Numbered from the stretch's first letter, positions 1-14,190 are shown. The stretch: DNA of 64,000 bases from Campylorhamphus procurvoides (GCA_013396655.1 WBMV01004462.1:62001-126000), one strand, 5' to 3'. Translations and numbers: made by a program. The notes: generated from the sequence alone by a model not told the origin.

Positions 1-621
1 CACTCCAGAATCTTATTTGCCTATTTAAACCATGGCCTTGTTTCCTGTGACCAACATAATGCTGATGGTATATTTGCATGAATAATTAAATATTATTAGA
101 GAGATAACAACCATCAGTTACTCCCTTTAATGTTTGGGTTTGGTTTTGTTTTGTGCCTACAATATTCATTACCTACATTTTGTCCTATGCAGAATAATCC
201 ACAAGACACAGTTTTAACTCAGTTGCCTCAAAAAGGGCAATGCTGGTTATTATTGAAAAATAATAAAAAAACTTTTTGCCTTATTGTGACTGCAGTACAT
301 AATTCTCCATAATGAGTAGAAAACATAAAAAGACTTAATTTAGGCTATGAGGATGCAAAAGTTAGGATTTGTTGAAAACTCCCTCTTTTTTCCTCCCTGG
401 GTTTTCATTGCTGTCATTGCATCTTTTAAATGTTAGCTTGGTATTCAGACATTTGAATTTTTTAGGTGAAAGTCAAAAGAGTTTCAGCAGAGCTATTTGC
501 TCGCATTTTGAAGGCCCTGTTGATCTCAAAAAGCAAGAAAGCAAACAAAGTATGGTACTCTGCTACTCTATTGAACTTGGTTTTGGCTAATCCAGGCTAT
601 TCCTGGAAAGTACAGTTTCTA

Positions 622-683
622 GGGTTTCTTTTGGGTTTGTTTGGTTTGGTTTTTGTTTCTTTTTTTTTTTTTTTTTTTCTTTT
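622..683 (+). repeat. GTTTG-rich tract ending in a 19-base T run
   Basis: The tract alternates TTTGGG, TTTGG and TTTTG units and then runs into about 19 consecutive T bases (660-678). It is low-complexity sequence. The same style of tract recurs elsewhere in the window on both strands. Confidence 0.8.
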
Positions 684-3395
684 AGTATTTTTTAATTTAT
701 GAGGTGTTTTTTTTTCACATTAAGATTCTTCAGTGTTACTGACCCCACAGCTAAGACAACTTACAATTTATTAGTCTGTATTTGTAGTTGATATGTGACA
801 TGTTTGTCATATCATTCCATATAAATATTCTCTCACCACTGCAGCAACGTTATCTAATAAAAACACATTTCATGATGAACAGAAATTCTATGCAACTTCC
901 ATGATTTTTCACTTAGATTGGAGCTACATGCTTACACTTAAGTCAGACAACTGAAATTTGACCTATGACATTCAGTAACAAGTAATCATTATTCATATAG
1001 AGACAGAATTTTATTGCTACATATTGGGTGCAGTGACGGATGAGTTCTGTTATCAGGAAAAATTGCATAAAGAATTTTATTTACAGTTTAAAGCTATTGT
1101 ATCAGATATGATCTCAATTAGCAAAATAAAACAGGTTTGGATTTTTTTTCCCCATCAGACACTCTATATCAATCTAAGATTTTAGGGATCTGTTACAACC
1201 AATGTAACATCATCCCTGACTGGAGCTCAAAATAATTCTGTAGCTAGCATGAGAAGATCCTCTTTAGTTATGTAACTTCCAGGTCCCGGCAGGACATTGC
1301 AGTGTCAAGATGGAAAAGACTTTAGTTCTATATGAACAACCACTTGCTTCTCCTGATCCGTATCAAGATGTTTTGGCACTTAAATGCTGGAACAGCAGCT
1401 AAATGTGTAACCTGTCCTGTTTTGATCATATTCCCTCTATGGTTGCTCAGTTTGTAATATTTCTTGCAGCTGGTACAACTCCCTACAGTTGAAATATGTT
1501 GAAATCCTCAACCATTTGCTTTGCAGATATAACATTTGACATTCAAAACATGGGCTTAGTTTGAAAGAGAAGAATTTTTTTTTTGGCTGGTACTAGCATG
1601 TGTTTTATTGATCTCTTCATAAAGCCCTATCCATGCCAGGTTCTGAGAACGCTCTTGGTGACATAGAACATCTGTTGCTGTCCATGGAAACCTGGACACT
1701 GTGTGCTCTGTGTAACCCAAGAACCGTGTGGATAATATTTACACAAAGTCATTTTTAACACTGCTGATAGGACAAGTGAGTGTTGCTTTTTCACATGGGT
1801 TGGTACATTTTTTTGAGAAGTCACAGTGGCGCATCCCTGCCCAAGCCATACTTTCGAAACACAAACTGTATATGCCTGACTTCAGCCAAACCTTTTTCTT
1901 TCCTGGAATGATTCCAAGGCTTCCATATGTTAAAACATTGTTTTCCCTAACTAAATAAAAAAAGATTGATTTAGTCAGTTTTCTCTTACTAAATCAAAGC
2001 TTTAAATTAAAATGGCCAGTAACCAAATGTACAGTGAATGACTAATGTGAGAAAATGCTTTTTTTACATTCCTAACATATTTCCATAGCCGTGCCACAAT
2101 TCTGAGAAAGTTCTGGCAACTGAACTGAAGAAATCCAACACTTATGCTTTATTATATTATATCTTTCATTAAGACAGCAATGATCTCTGATCCAGAGAAC
2201 TGAATAAACAGCCATGCATGGACTTTGATGAACTGTGGATCTGATCCAAGAGATTTGTTTGGAAAAGCAGATGTCAGATTTTGTCTCACCTAATTTTGAA
2301 AATTTTTATATAAGCATCTATGAAGTCACACCAGTCGGGGAAAATAGAACATGACAGTTCTACTTTAGTGTCTGCTTCAGAATGAGAAGAATCATGTCCA
2401 ATGAGATCCTATATTCCTCTGTACAAAGGGGAATTCAGGACTTTACAAACGTAGACATTTCCTCTTAGTCATTTAGTAAGGTGAATCCTATCAGAAAATT
2501 TCTCTCTCAATTCTCCTGCTGTGAGTTCTCTACAAGTTCTTAGAACACATCTTCCAAAGATGAAGCATTTGTCAAAATAATGTGTGCTACAGAAGTAAAT
2601 GCTGGAATTCTGATAATACATTCTGATGCATGTTGGTGCTATCCACAACATGACAGGAGGAACCAGTCCCATAGATCCATGTGGAGTAGGTGACAAGAGA
2701 GTCTATAACTCTGTTCACTGGCTCTCTATGATGTGGGTTTGATTTGACCTCACTGCTCTGAACTCCTTCTCACCAACAAGCTGTTGCATGATGCCAATCA
2801 GAAATGTGCCTGACAAGTGGTAGGTGCTCTAAGAATAAGGAAATATAATTTTAATTTTTAAAACCAACTAGGAATACTTGCTTCTTTATTTTTTACATTA
2901 AGATTGCTTAAGGGGTAATTTTTCTAACTATTTTAGCAGTAAAAAATAGACTAAATTTTTCAATTAGCACTTCAAATTGCACATCTGAAACAGGGCAAGT
3001 TGTTATGTTGTAGTATCAACTGTTTGAAGAAATTGGCCAATTAGTGCTTTTCTTGCACATGCAACTTTCCATTATGATCCTGCCCTGGCTTTAGAATCTG
3101 CCCTGAAGAACAAACTAAATCAATGTAATGAAGATTTAAAATCACTTTGCTTGATTTAAACCATGTGATATTATTTATGGCAAAAAAAGCACGCTAAATC
3201 ATGTCAGTGTTAAAAAAAAATCAACATTTTTTAGCATACAGCTTAATGATGACTGTAATTTACAGTCTCTGAGGAGTAGGGCTTCATGCATAGGGAGAAA
3301 AGGCTAGCAGTTTTGAAATTTGCAATGATTTTATTAAATCTCTGTCACCTGTGTGCCTTTGGAGACCATGACAACATTGGGTATTCTCCATCAGA

Positions 3396-3424
3396 AATAA
3401 AAAAAAATAAAAAATAAAAAAAAA
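3396..3424. repeat. A-rich low-complexity tract
   Basis: Runs of A are interrupted by single T bases, approximating (AAAAAT)n. No LINE body is recognisable next to it, so it cannot be assigned as a retroelement tail. Confidence 0.7.
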
Positions 3425-6400
3425 TCACAAGATTCAGTATTATTATATATAAGTTATTACAATTTTGTCAGAAGCATTGAAGAAACACAAAGGTACCTTG
3501 GGGGGCTGTGAATGTAGCTTAACCTCTTACCTCTCATTTATTCTTGTAGTGGCAGGAATACTCATTCAGCAGCAGGAAAGCTGGACGGCAAACTTGTCAG
3601 ACACACGGATGTGAACTAATATTTGTCATCTCCTAAGAAAATGAGTACTATAATTAGCAGACTGTACACAAACCAAGCCTACGGTTGATGCTGGAGCATT
3701 GTGCTACTAAGAGCACAAACCCAAGTATCACAACAAGACAGAATTTGTAACATAATGTTATTGCACTTAGCTAGAGGGGTAAGGATCTGTGAACCATCAG
3801 ATGTTGGACATGCCTGTGGCATCTATTAGCAGCTGTAATATATGTGAGTTATTTCATTCTTTGCTCTCCATTTCTGAAAGTACATAAAATCCCACACTGA
3901 AATTTACTGAAATACCATATACTTCACGGACATTTTAACAAAATCCAGGCTTCTATTTCAGAAAAAGAGAAAGCTCAGAGCAAAGATTTGAGAATCCAAG
4001 AGAGTTCCAGCAATTAAATTATGTTTCAAGCATCGTAATAGCAGGGTCAAAGGGAACTGGCAAAAAAGTTTGTGTAATGTATGGCCTTTGCTATATTTCT
4101 TAGCATGAAAGAAAACAGCTTAGACTGTTACACAACTGCTGAAACCTGAGAATAAGTCAGAAATTCTGGTTTTATCCTCTCACAATAGTGTTTCAAAATT
4201 ATAATTGCTAAATATTGTCATTTTAGTGACAATTGCTAGAATTCTTCCAAACAGATGACTATAGGGATGCTGAGGCAATGGATTTATTTGTTTGGGGTGA
4301 AACCAAGAAACACCAGAGAAGTGAATTTTGAAAGCACAGAATCAAACTCCAGATATATTCAGAAATTATAATCAAGTCTTTTTAAAGTAATTGAGGCAAC
4401 TCTATAGTCACTGAGTTATAAAACTACCTGAAAGCAGGAGCACTGGTATTTTTTCTTTTACTTTGGCATAATTTTCATTAACAATTTATGCCATTATTTC
4501 TAGCATAGAATATGATTCACCACCATGAATTCATTATAAATTTTTATTAGACACTTGAGTTCATTGACAAGCAACAGACAAACTGCTGTCTATGAAAAAA
4601 AAATAGTGGCCTCAAGTTTTCCTTTGTATGTATCTGAATTTTCACTCATATTTCCATTGGAAATAACAAAAAAATGATAATCAATACAGTTGGGTGGGAG
4701 AAATATGAAAAATTAAGTAAGAATATGATAACAGTGTCACTGAACAAGACTGGGAGTATTGACTGGGAGTATTTTCTGTCAGACTTTCAAAAAAAATTAG
4801 ATAACTGTGTCTTGTCAACCTAGGAGGAAGAAGTGCCAGTTTCTGTGTCTGGTTTCGGTTCATGTCATTGCATTTAAGAAAACATACAAGTTAAAACATC
4901 CTTACATGCTTAGGTACCCTGTCAAGATAGCCAAAAGTGATGGACTTTCAGGCCTAGAAAATCAAAACACAATTATTAAAAATTAAGCCATCAGACACTT
5001 GATCATGTTTAGCTTTTTTTAAGCAGTTTTCAGATACATTTTCAATAGGGTGGATAATTTGATGAATACACAGGATTATCTGGTGATCATTTCTGGATCC
5101 TCGCCTAGGCCAAGACAACAAGAATTTCATCTTTTAGAACAGATCTTTATGGAAAACTGAAGAAGTGTCAGAATTAAAATGAAATTTACTGAGGCAACGG
5201 AAAATGCTTAGTAGATGATGGAGCTGTTATTTAGCAGAACCTGTTTAAAAAAACCCCTTTTATACTTCAGTTCCTTCCACCTATAGAAACAATACTTATT
5301 TGGAAGGGAGGACTTGCAAATGAGTGATGTTTGGCACTTCTGTGGGTTCTTTCCAGACAAACACACATGAAAATATGAATTAATATTGATACCTCCCATA
5401 TTTATTTTTGAAATAATTAAATCTTTGTCATCCATGTATGAAGCATGTATGGAGCATAGTAACTTTCCCACCAGATGGAGTGACAGTTGTTCCTTTTATG
5501 GTATACCAGTCCTTCAATATATTGTAAGTGATCTTTTCTTACTGTGACAGTAAGGAAATTTTGTCATGAAGTTTGTGACTTGTGATTAAGATCCACTGTA
5601 ATAGATTTTTTTTCTGTGCTGGTTTTAGCTATGTTATTCTCCAGTGAAGTTAATTTCAACCAGTGACTTCTGTACAGTAAAAGAAAATAGTGTACCCTGA
5701 AACAGCAGAAGTTATGAGCTGTTCCTTCACACAAATATAAAGCCACTGAAATTTGCTGATGTAAGATCACCACAGAGTAGATGACTCACAGAAAAATGGA
5801 AAAAAACCAAAACAAAACAATGGTTTTCTGTCAGTAAAATTGCCTTTACAGTCATACACATTTACTTTTTGTAATGATAAAGTAACACATTACTATTAGT
5901 GTTATTTCTTTTCTTTTATTTTTTTTTTAGTAGAGAATTTTTGTGATAGGTTCATGTTAAAATTAGGGTGGTGACCAGGCTATGTTCATCTGCTTTCTAA
6001 TTAGCCCATTTATTTTCCCTCCTGACATTTCAAAATTTATTTCTGCACCTGTATGGCCATCAGATCAATACTTCCTTCTCTACAAAATAAGTGATGCTTG
6101 TCTAAGTAAGTATTGAACAATTTCTGGCCTTTTGTTTCAGCTGTGAAACAGTTACCTGTAAGGAGAATTTGGTTGGCATTAATATTGTCATTCACAGCGC
6201 CTGTCTTGTCAAACATCACACCAGGTAGTACAAAAAAGTAAGCTTTGTGAAAAAGTTCACAGTGTTGGTTTGCAGATCATTGGAAAAATTTGGCATTTTT
6301 TGCTACTAAAGAGAGCAGAACAAATGTATGGGATATGATTCTCTGTTTAAAACCTGACTTCTCCTGGATTGCTCATGGACGTCATTGATAAAATTACTGA

Positions 6401-7065
6401 GTAAAATGGCACTAAAATGACTCAAGCATTTGATTTTACTTGGCTTTGCTAGTCAGAGCGAAAGGAAAGGAATTAAAATTCCCATAATTTGGAACCAGAA
6501 AGTCAGTGCCTTGTTCTGCAGCATGCAGACACCTTCTGCTAACAGCCAAGGAAGCAGCACAAAATGCTTCCTCTCCTATTTTCTAACTCACTGTTCTCAG
6601 AAAATCCATCATGCTCCCCAAACTTTTAATCTTGTCACTCTCCCCAAACATTGTATCTTTCTGTAACATTTGAAGCACAATGGTACATTTCTGGATAGCA
6701 TAACTAAAACATTTGCCTATGTATTTTTAGCACAAAGCAGTGAGGTAATAGAGCAATTAAAGCACCTTTCTGTGGATCTAAGGGGAGGTATCTGGAGTCA
6801 GTCTGCAGTTGTGCTGGAAGCTACACCAGTAAAATACAGATGCATGTGGTATTTGGTTATGTAAAAAGGGAACTAAAAGACAGCTAGCAAAGAATGCTAG
6901 TTATATAGTCTGTGTTTTGTGATGCTGACTATACTCAGAAGTACAAATAAACTCAGAGATTATCTTTGCTTTGTTACTTGGCACATGGACCTCTACCTTT
7001 GAATTCTCTATCAGAAAACACTGCTCTTCTCCTGTTCCTCAATACAAAACAGACAAATGCAACTT

Positions 7066-7682
7066 CATAGAATTATAGCATCATAGAATATGTTGAGTTG
7101 GAAGGGATCATCAGGATCACCTGTCCATCTCCTGGGCCTGCACAGGACATGCCCATGAATCACATCATGTGCCTGAGAGCATCGTCCAAATGCTTCTTGA
7201 ACTCAGACAGATTTGGTGCTGCAACCACCAGCCTGTTCCCGTGCCCAACCACCTTCTGAGTGGAAAAACCTCTTCCTAATATCCAAACTAAACTTCCCCT
7301 CACATGGCTTCCAGCCATTTTCTTGAGTCCTGTCACTGGTCCCAAGAGTGAATAGATCAGTGCCTGCCTCTCCTCTTCCTCTCACAAGGAAGTAGTAACT
7401 GCAGTGAGGTCTCCCCTCAGTCTCCTCTTCTCCAGGCTGAACAGCCCAAATGATCTCAGCTGCTCCTCATATGACTTCCTCTGCAGACCCTTCATCACCT
7501 GTGTTGCTCTCCCCTGGACAGTGTCTAGTGGCTTAATATCTTTCTTACATTGTGGCACCCAAAACTGCCCACAATATCCCAGGTGAGGCCACCCTAGTGC
7601 AGAGTAGAGCAGGACAATTCCCTCCCTTGATCAGCTGGTGGTGCTGTTTCTGATGCCCCCCAGGACACGATTGGCCCTCACA
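7066..7682 (-). mobile_element. CR1 LINE, 5'-truncated 3' end, minus strand
   Basis: CR1 is a non-LTR retrotransposon that copies itself by target-primed reverse transcription. The 3' end is at the left: the plus strand starts with a decayed CATAGAAT-type repeat (7066-7088), the reverse complement of the CR1 tail, followed by the GAGTTGGAAGGGATCATCAGG block typical of CR1 3' untranslated sequence. Reading right to left, the copy runs through the end of the reverse-transcriptase frame (for example the complement of the CAGGCTGAACAGCCC block near 7434) into the 3' untranslated region. About 617 bases remain of an element of roughly 4.5 kb, so 5' truncation is severe. Open frames here (minus 7160-7345 and 7203-7385, plus 7404-7586) are shadows of this relic. 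The right border is placed where similarity to remembered CR1 fades. Strand and family are confident; the subfamily is not assigned. Confidence 0.93.
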
Positions 7683-10600
7683 TTAGAGAAGCTGGGGAAT
7701 TTAAAGAGAGTAAGAATTTGTTAGACAGTAAGAAGAGCTCCTGCATAATTTCCTATCAGAGGGTTTGTTTCTGCCTGAGAGATTTCCTTAGGATGGTTAG
7801 CAGCACAAGCAAAAGTTGTATTATATTTTAAATATTTATATAAAAAAAGCCAAATAGGATAAGTATAAAGTCCAGAATTTTGCATACAATAAAAGTAAAC
7901 ATAATGACACACAAGAAGTGTGTCTGCTAAGGTCATATTAAAGTACAAAAAGCAATTAAAAATGTTAAGGGAAGAAAATTCAGACTGCAGTTGAAAAACA
8001 AATTAAACTAGTCAAATGTGAGAAATGGGTGAATTCATTTGAGAATATCTTCCTGCTTGTTCAACAGTAGCCATCAATGCAAAATGAAGGTTGTGGAGGA
8101 TTTATAACTGTCTATGTATAGGCATCTAAATTAAGCGCTCTGAATCAAGTCACAGAGGCATGTGTCTCTTCGCTGACTCCACAGGACACTTAGGGAACTT
8201 CACCTCTGAAGCTTTTGACCTACGAAAGTGACTAGCGTGAATACATATTGCCCCCCAACTTCAACATATTCTCAGATTCCACTTTCTTAGGCTGTTATTT
8301 CACTTCTGTGTTAAAGAATTCCCTAAGTGGTTAGAAAATACTTGAATATCCTTAAAGGACAGATGATAGGAAGGTGCAATAGGTATTATTTATTTAATTG
8401 TAGCAATTAACAAGTGATGATTCAGGTATATGTAGTAATTTGGCTATCACTTGAAACACAGTAATATTGCTGAAGTTTACATTAAGTATTAACCCTGAAC
8501 TACAATGCTTGTCCTTCAGCCAGTGACAGTACCAATCCAGCTCAGATGAAAGGAGAGTCACTGTATGCACCTGATAGTTAGGAAACTAAGAATTTGTTCG
8601 CCTTATTTTCTGCAGATTATGATACATTATTCACATTTTTATATACCATTGAACACAAACATGAGGGGCTGGCCCTAGCATTCTGTTTGATATTTCAAAC
8701 ATTCATTTAGTCCTTGGAAGGGGAGCTTCATTCTTGTCATGAACTTACCAGAAAATCCAAGTGTTGGTATAAGTGTAAATGCCCTAGAGTAGTTACTTTC
8801 AAAAGTATGAGAAATGTCTACCCCAAATTAACCAAATTGATATAACCTTAAGAACTAAAAAATTTCATTTTCAACATTTCTGAAAAAATATTCAATTCAC
8901 TTTGACAAGAACTTATGAAGGGTCCATTTCATTTAAGAGAAGCTGCATATATAAGAAAGTTACAGATATAAAATTATATTAGGCAACATTTTGTAGTGAT
9001 AGATAGCAATAGATATATACACACATATATACAAAAGACAGGGAAAAAATATGCATATTTAACAAGTAATCATGATACAGCCAAGAACAAATCTAGGGAA
9101 TGGATTTGGACAATGATTAGAGAGGCAAAGGAATGAGGGAGGATGGTGAATTTATTTTACCCTGAACAGAAGACATAAATGATTGACATTTGCATATGGC
9201 CTAGAATCACATGACAAAGCTGTCCTAGAGATGTGGAGGAACTTCCTGTGACTGGTTCATTTGAGAAAAGGATGTAAACTGCCTTTGTTGGTGGTATCTT
9301 GGTACCTTAACTCCTGGATGAAATAAGTTTAAGGGAAGAGAAAACACCCAAGAAGAGCTGGTTCACAAGTTTTTTCCTGATTATACATAGGACAAGTCAC
9401 TATAGGTCAAACAGCTGCCACAGGGGAGATTTCTGCTTGAGAAATTGCTGTTTACTCAGCCTGACAATGATCTTTCTCCTGACTACCTTTAGCCCATTGT
9501 TAATCAACCAGGTCAAAGTGGGAAACAAACTGGAAGATCACTTTCTTCATGACAACTCACATTTCGTGCCTGTGTAAAAGGCTGATGGGGAGGCTCCTTT
9601 GATACAACTTACTGTCAGTTGAAAAACAGCGTAGTCTTTCAAAATTCTGTCAGTAATCTGTCAGACTTTAGTTTTTGCTGAAATGAACTAAAAAATCAGT
9701 ATTTATTCTCGCAAAGTCCATCAGGTAGATAGATTACCGTTTTTATTTCTCCGTAAGAAGCAGGGAAGCAATCAAAATTACTGTGATTGATCTGCTTAGA
9801 AACTATTAATTAACTGCTTTAAGGTTTTGATATGCAGTTTCATAGCTGTATTGACTTAACAGAATTTTGGAAAGTCTGCAATCCTCTAAAGTTCCAAAGT
9901 CATATGTGCCCTCCAGATAGTTTACACTGCCAGTTCATCTTCATGGCAATGAGCAATGCTGACAGCATGAACAAGGGAGCTCTAACCAGTACTACACAGA
10001 CTGAGCTGATTAAGGCATGCTTGCAGTTGTAACAGCAAACAGGCTTTGCCTAACTTTAGTAAATAAACTGTGGTAAAGTTGGTCTTGTCAACTGAATCTT
10101 CCAGAAGAGTCAGAGTCAACCAGCTCAATCAGAGGAAAAGATTACTCTTTAGCCTTCTTTTCCAGTAAGGAAAATTCAGCTCGTTCTCATCCACTGGAAT
10201 CATCCTTCAAAACTGTCTGCTCATGCTGATTTTATCACAGATGATATGCTCTCGATTTGTTGGCACAGGGAGAGTAACTGAGATTTCCCTACCTAGGTGT
10301 GGTAGAAAAATTTGTGTGTATACAAAAGCCACTATAATCAAAAGAAAAACTAATATTAGAGTCAGCTTTCCTGTTTTGAAAATAAAATATAGAGTAAAAT
10401 AGAATGCCCACGTGGGGGAGTTATTGCAGAACAATTAGGCCAGATTGTCTGTTAAAGCAAGCACTGACAGTTTTTGTAAAAAAACAATCAAACTGACTAC
10501 TATGAAACAGAACTCTAAGCAAAGCACTGGGCACCTCATTTGTGTCTTCTTCATATGGCAGATTTGTTGGGATCACTCTTTTTTCCCACATAGATAAATA

Positions 10601-13042
10601 GTGGTGCCAAATATACAGTGTAGAATAAAAAATCTGAATGTCCAAAAGCTGTCTGAATGTGCCCGTGAAAATTATTTCACACTTAGTGAAAATATCATCA
10701 TACTTTAAAAATTATGTGCAGCCAGCCTTGGATATCAGCTTATGATTGAGCAAGAATTTTGAAAAGAGCTTAGTACCATCTATCATTGTTAAAATTTCAG
10801 ACAACATAAACTAGAAGTGACATGTAGCTGAAAGGAACTTCACAGAGTTTGCTATGAACACAATAGAGCTGGCTGTAGTTGTTCAAACAGCTCTCCTCAT
10901 ATTCAAGGGTCAGAAGCACACATACACTCATCTGCTAGGGCACTTTGAATGCCCCAGGCAAAACAGCAATGCAAAAGATATTGTATGTCCTCAAATCAAA
11001 ATCAAACACATGTCATCCTTGGTCCTTAATCTCAAACAGTAATAAAGGTGTGCAGCAAGAAAATGCATAACAGAAACAGATTTTACTTTTTAAAACATCA
11101 CTGTGGGAGGAAAGAGAAGCATCATAACTACGTAGAACTAGAAAAAAGTAGGCCATGGAACAGTTTTTCTACAATTGGTAGACACCAGTAAGATAATAGA
11201 CAAACCCCTGGAGAACTGCACATTTTGGCATAAGCAATTTCACAAAAGAAGAGTTTCAGACATGCAGATCTTACATTTCGGGTACTATAGGTCAAATACA
11301 CCTCAGCATTTGCATGATATTCCACAGATGAATAAGGCTTTTTGGCCCTGCCAAGAGAAAAATCTACAGTTTAGTGTGATCTGAAAGAAAACAAGCAAAT
11401 GAAGATCACTGTGAAACGGGAAAGGTATGTAAATGGATCAAGGATGTTTTTGAAAACTAAAACAAATTTTGATTTCGAGTGTATAATATGGACATTTAAT
11501 GTTAATTCGTATGACACTTATTTAAAAAGTGAGTACTTGCACTCCAAAGTTACATATCACCTGGCAGATAAATCATTGACGTTCCTGTGAAAATGAGTAT
11601 GTGGTGTGTACACCTTTGATGGCCCTAAACATTTGAAACTATTTTTTATAGATCATACAAATGTTTATTGTTACTAGATGGCAAGATTTGTGATTTCATT
11701 AATTTTGCTCAAATATTGAGCAAAAATATTGAGATCTTCAGCTCAGAAAAATCCATGATCAATGTATTGTATTGATCTAATAAAATGCCAGCTGATTGCT
11801 TAGATTTGCCTTAGTCCTTTACTGAATAAAAGTCAGGAATGTATCTTCAACAAGAATAGAAGAGAAAGCTGTTATATGCTTTGACATAATCAATCAATGT
11901 ATAAAAAGAGATTATTTAAGTAATACAATTTTTAAATGAAGAGGGTAATCACTGTTTTGAGGTGTCAATCACAGAAACACATTTTAAAACAAGCTCAAGG
12001 GAAACTTACGCAATACAAGGCCTGAGTGCAGGAAACATTTCACATGACACAAGGTATTTAGTGGTGTAACATTATCCAACCATCCTCATCCTAGGGGAAT
12101 GAATCCAGGTTTATGCTTCTGATCCCATTGTTATGAACAGATTTGTCATTCAGTCTTGGTAGACCAGAATTCATCTCAGACCACTCACGGAGAACACTCA
12201 CTGTCTCAGCAGAATGTTGTATCATAAGGATCACTGAAAATCCTCAGATTATATGACTTTGATACATGCCTTCTTTCTAACATGATGATAGCCCAGTTAG
12301 AGAGCCTAAATCCTATGTCCATTTCTGCATAAACTGAAGCCTCAAGGAAGATGAGTTCAGCCCAGTTATATCACAGAAATCATCCGAATAGAGATAAAAT
12401 CAGAAGTCAAGGGTGTAGGATAGCACATCTGGGCAAGTGTTTAATGATGGCTTGGTCCAAAAACAGTTGAAGTCCATGAAGAAACTAATATGGCTTTCAC
12501 AGGACTTCAGTAGAACTACTATTTGGTTCATATTTTCCTTCTTAACATAGGTATGGAAGAGCTTTCAACTATCAGTTAAAAATAACAGAACTCTTGATGC
12601 CTGAACTTTTTACTGCTTTTAGCGCAACTTCAAAAAGTCTACCTCAGTTGTCTGTGAAAATTTCTATTGTTGTAACTGAGGAATAGATGTAAGATTTAAT
12701 AAATTTGGGAAAGAAACAGGGAATGGCATATGTTTGCTAATGAAGTGTTAGACTATCACTCCTACTCATATTCCAGCCTAAAAATAGCAAAAGAGGTAGT
12801 ACAGTTAAACCAAACTTATATTTCCAAAAATACTGTTTTGCTCTGTGAGTGGTAATGCTTTTCAATTCTAAGCTATATAAACCTAGGAATAATAGTTCTT
12901 TAAAAAAAAATTGAATGCAAGTACTTCAATGTGGAGTAAGTTAAGATTTTCAGAATAAAGCTCTGACATGTAGCTAGTGATTGAGTGGCAGCAACTGAAC
13001 CCATAAGAATAATGAAGTTCAAAGACCATGACTGCATGTCCC
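7683..13042. other. Unique AT-rich non-coding stretch
   Basis: No gene, RNA or clear repeat is seen. Open frames are at most about 90 codons, scattered and without motifs. A short purine/AT microsatellite-like patch with ATATAC and ACACAT units lies at about 9002-9035. The block separates the minus-strand CR1 copy from the minus-strand LTR. Confidence 0.65.
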
Positions 13043-13659
13043 TGTGTGCTGATTTGGAGGTAAACCAGCAGGAGAAATGGACCCACCACAAGAGAGATTA
13101 TAAGTCAGAGTTACAATTTAATGAAAAATCTTACCATAAATACACTGACACAAAGAGGAAAACTGCTTTCAACTCACCCAAACCCAGCAGTATAACCCAG
13201 TGTCCCGGGGCACAAGCCCAAAGGGGTTTGTTAGCCCTGGTGCTGAGACTCACATGATTCCCTCGAGTCCAAAGCAAAAGAAGTGAAGAATCTGTTGGTG
13301 TAGATGATGGCTGTGGTCTGGTCAGAAGTGATGGCCATAGTCCGGTTGAGAATGGTGCTTTCCTCCTGTCGAGGTCCTGCTGCTCCTCTGGATCCAATGA
13401 AGAGAGGGTACTCAAGATCTTCTGAGTCCTGTTTATGTACCCTCAGGGAGCACCCAGTCCCTCCCCCAGGGCGGGGACTCACACAATGGGTGATTAACTC
13501 TGTGAGTCATGGGGTATTGGTGAACTGGTGATGGCCCATTAGCACCCACACCCCCTCAGGCTGGGTGTGAAGGTGTTAACGACTCCCTGGGCAGCTGCTG
13601 CAAATGGTCCATTGTTCTTGGGGAATGAATAGAGGGTGTAGAATACCCAGCCTTGATCA
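13043..13659 (-). mobile_element. Retroviral LTR (endogenous retrovirus), minus strand
   Basis: Read on the minus strand, about 617 bases behave as a U3-R-U5 unit. It can start with TG at 13659, directly after a short G-rich stretch (GTATGGGGG) that could be the end of a polypurine tract, and end with CA near 13043. A TATA-like ACATAAA lies at 13432-13439, preceded upstream by a CCGCCC/CCTCCC-rich promoter patch (complement of 13451-13480). An ATTAAA polyadenylation signal is at 13117-13122, followed by a GT-rich stretch. Base composition is clearly GC-richer than both flanks, which is why several overlapping open frames (minus 13131-13415 and 13231-13482, plus 13304-13531) occur; they are not genes. 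I recall similar LTRs from songbird genomes, but family assignment needs a repeat library. Borders are uncertain by about 10-20 bases. Confidence 0.7.
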
Positions 13660-14005
13660 CCCCCATACAGTGATAACCGGTGTCTCCTGCTGAACTAGGA
13701 CACCCTGGTATGTCTGGAGGACTTCCAAAGGTTTATCTCCACCCAGAGGATTTCCAAAATTATCACCCTGGGTCTGCTGGTGGACACTTTTTGCTAGAGG
13801 CTGCTCCATGGCCAATACTACCATGGTTTCAGTTCGACTTGGTATCACTGTCGGTGAGCATCAGCAAGTACATTATGGATTTTTCATGGCAAAAATACTA
13901 ATAAAAACACTGCTGTTGCTATTAATATCAAGATTTCCAGCTGGAAACACACTGCAGGTGACACTGCTGGTCTGCTGGAAAAGTATGGGAAAGACTTTTC
14001 TCTAG
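13660..14005 (-). pseudogene. Probable 3' internal remnant of the same endogenous retrovirus
   Basis: This segment sits immediately upstream of the LTR in its own orientation, where the 3' end of a retroviral body belongs. A minus-strand frame at 13888-13940 encodes about 18 almost wholly hydrophobic residues and is closed by TGA at 13884-13886, which fits a membrane anchor at the end of an envelope-like frame. A second minus-strand frame (13657-13848, 63 codons) runs up to the LTR start. No pol, gag or upstream LTR is visible at higher coordinates, so the body was lost or truncated. The piece is short and diverged. Assignment as envelope is inference from position and hydrophobicity; the right border is a guess. 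Confidence 0.45.
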
Positions 14006-14190
14006 CAGATATTTAACTTCCTGCTTGTATACCAGGATGTCTTTTTCCTTCAGTCAGGTGCTTCAAGATTAGGCTTTGAAGCTTATACTACTCACTAACA
14101 GTCTTCTTTTACAGTCAATAGGAAGAAGTGAGCATCTCTGAAAGTAGCTCATCTCTTTCTAAGACAGATGGCTAAGACAAGTTTTCTTGT

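Larger units (their letters stand above)
1..7065. other. Unique AT-rich non-coding stretch
   Basis: No gene is supported here. Open frames are all shorter than 90 codons, lie on both strands and resemble no family I know. Visible simple sequence includes a GT-rich tract at 130-153, a G/T tract running into a T run at 622-683, an A-rich tract at 3396-3424, a 13-base direct repeat near 4748-4774, and an A/C-rich tract at 5800-5820. The rest looks like unique intergenic or intronic DNA. Conserved non-coding elements could be present but cannot be seen without alignment to other genomes. Confidence 0.7.

Noticed and set aside
666..690. Pyrimidine run followed by TTTTAG, looking like a splice acceptor
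   Set aside because: Any long T run followed by AG gives this pattern; no open downstream exon with a donor site was found.
4748..4774. Direct repeat GACTGGGAGTATT in two adjacent copies
   Set aside because: A single short slippage duplication with no element between the copies.
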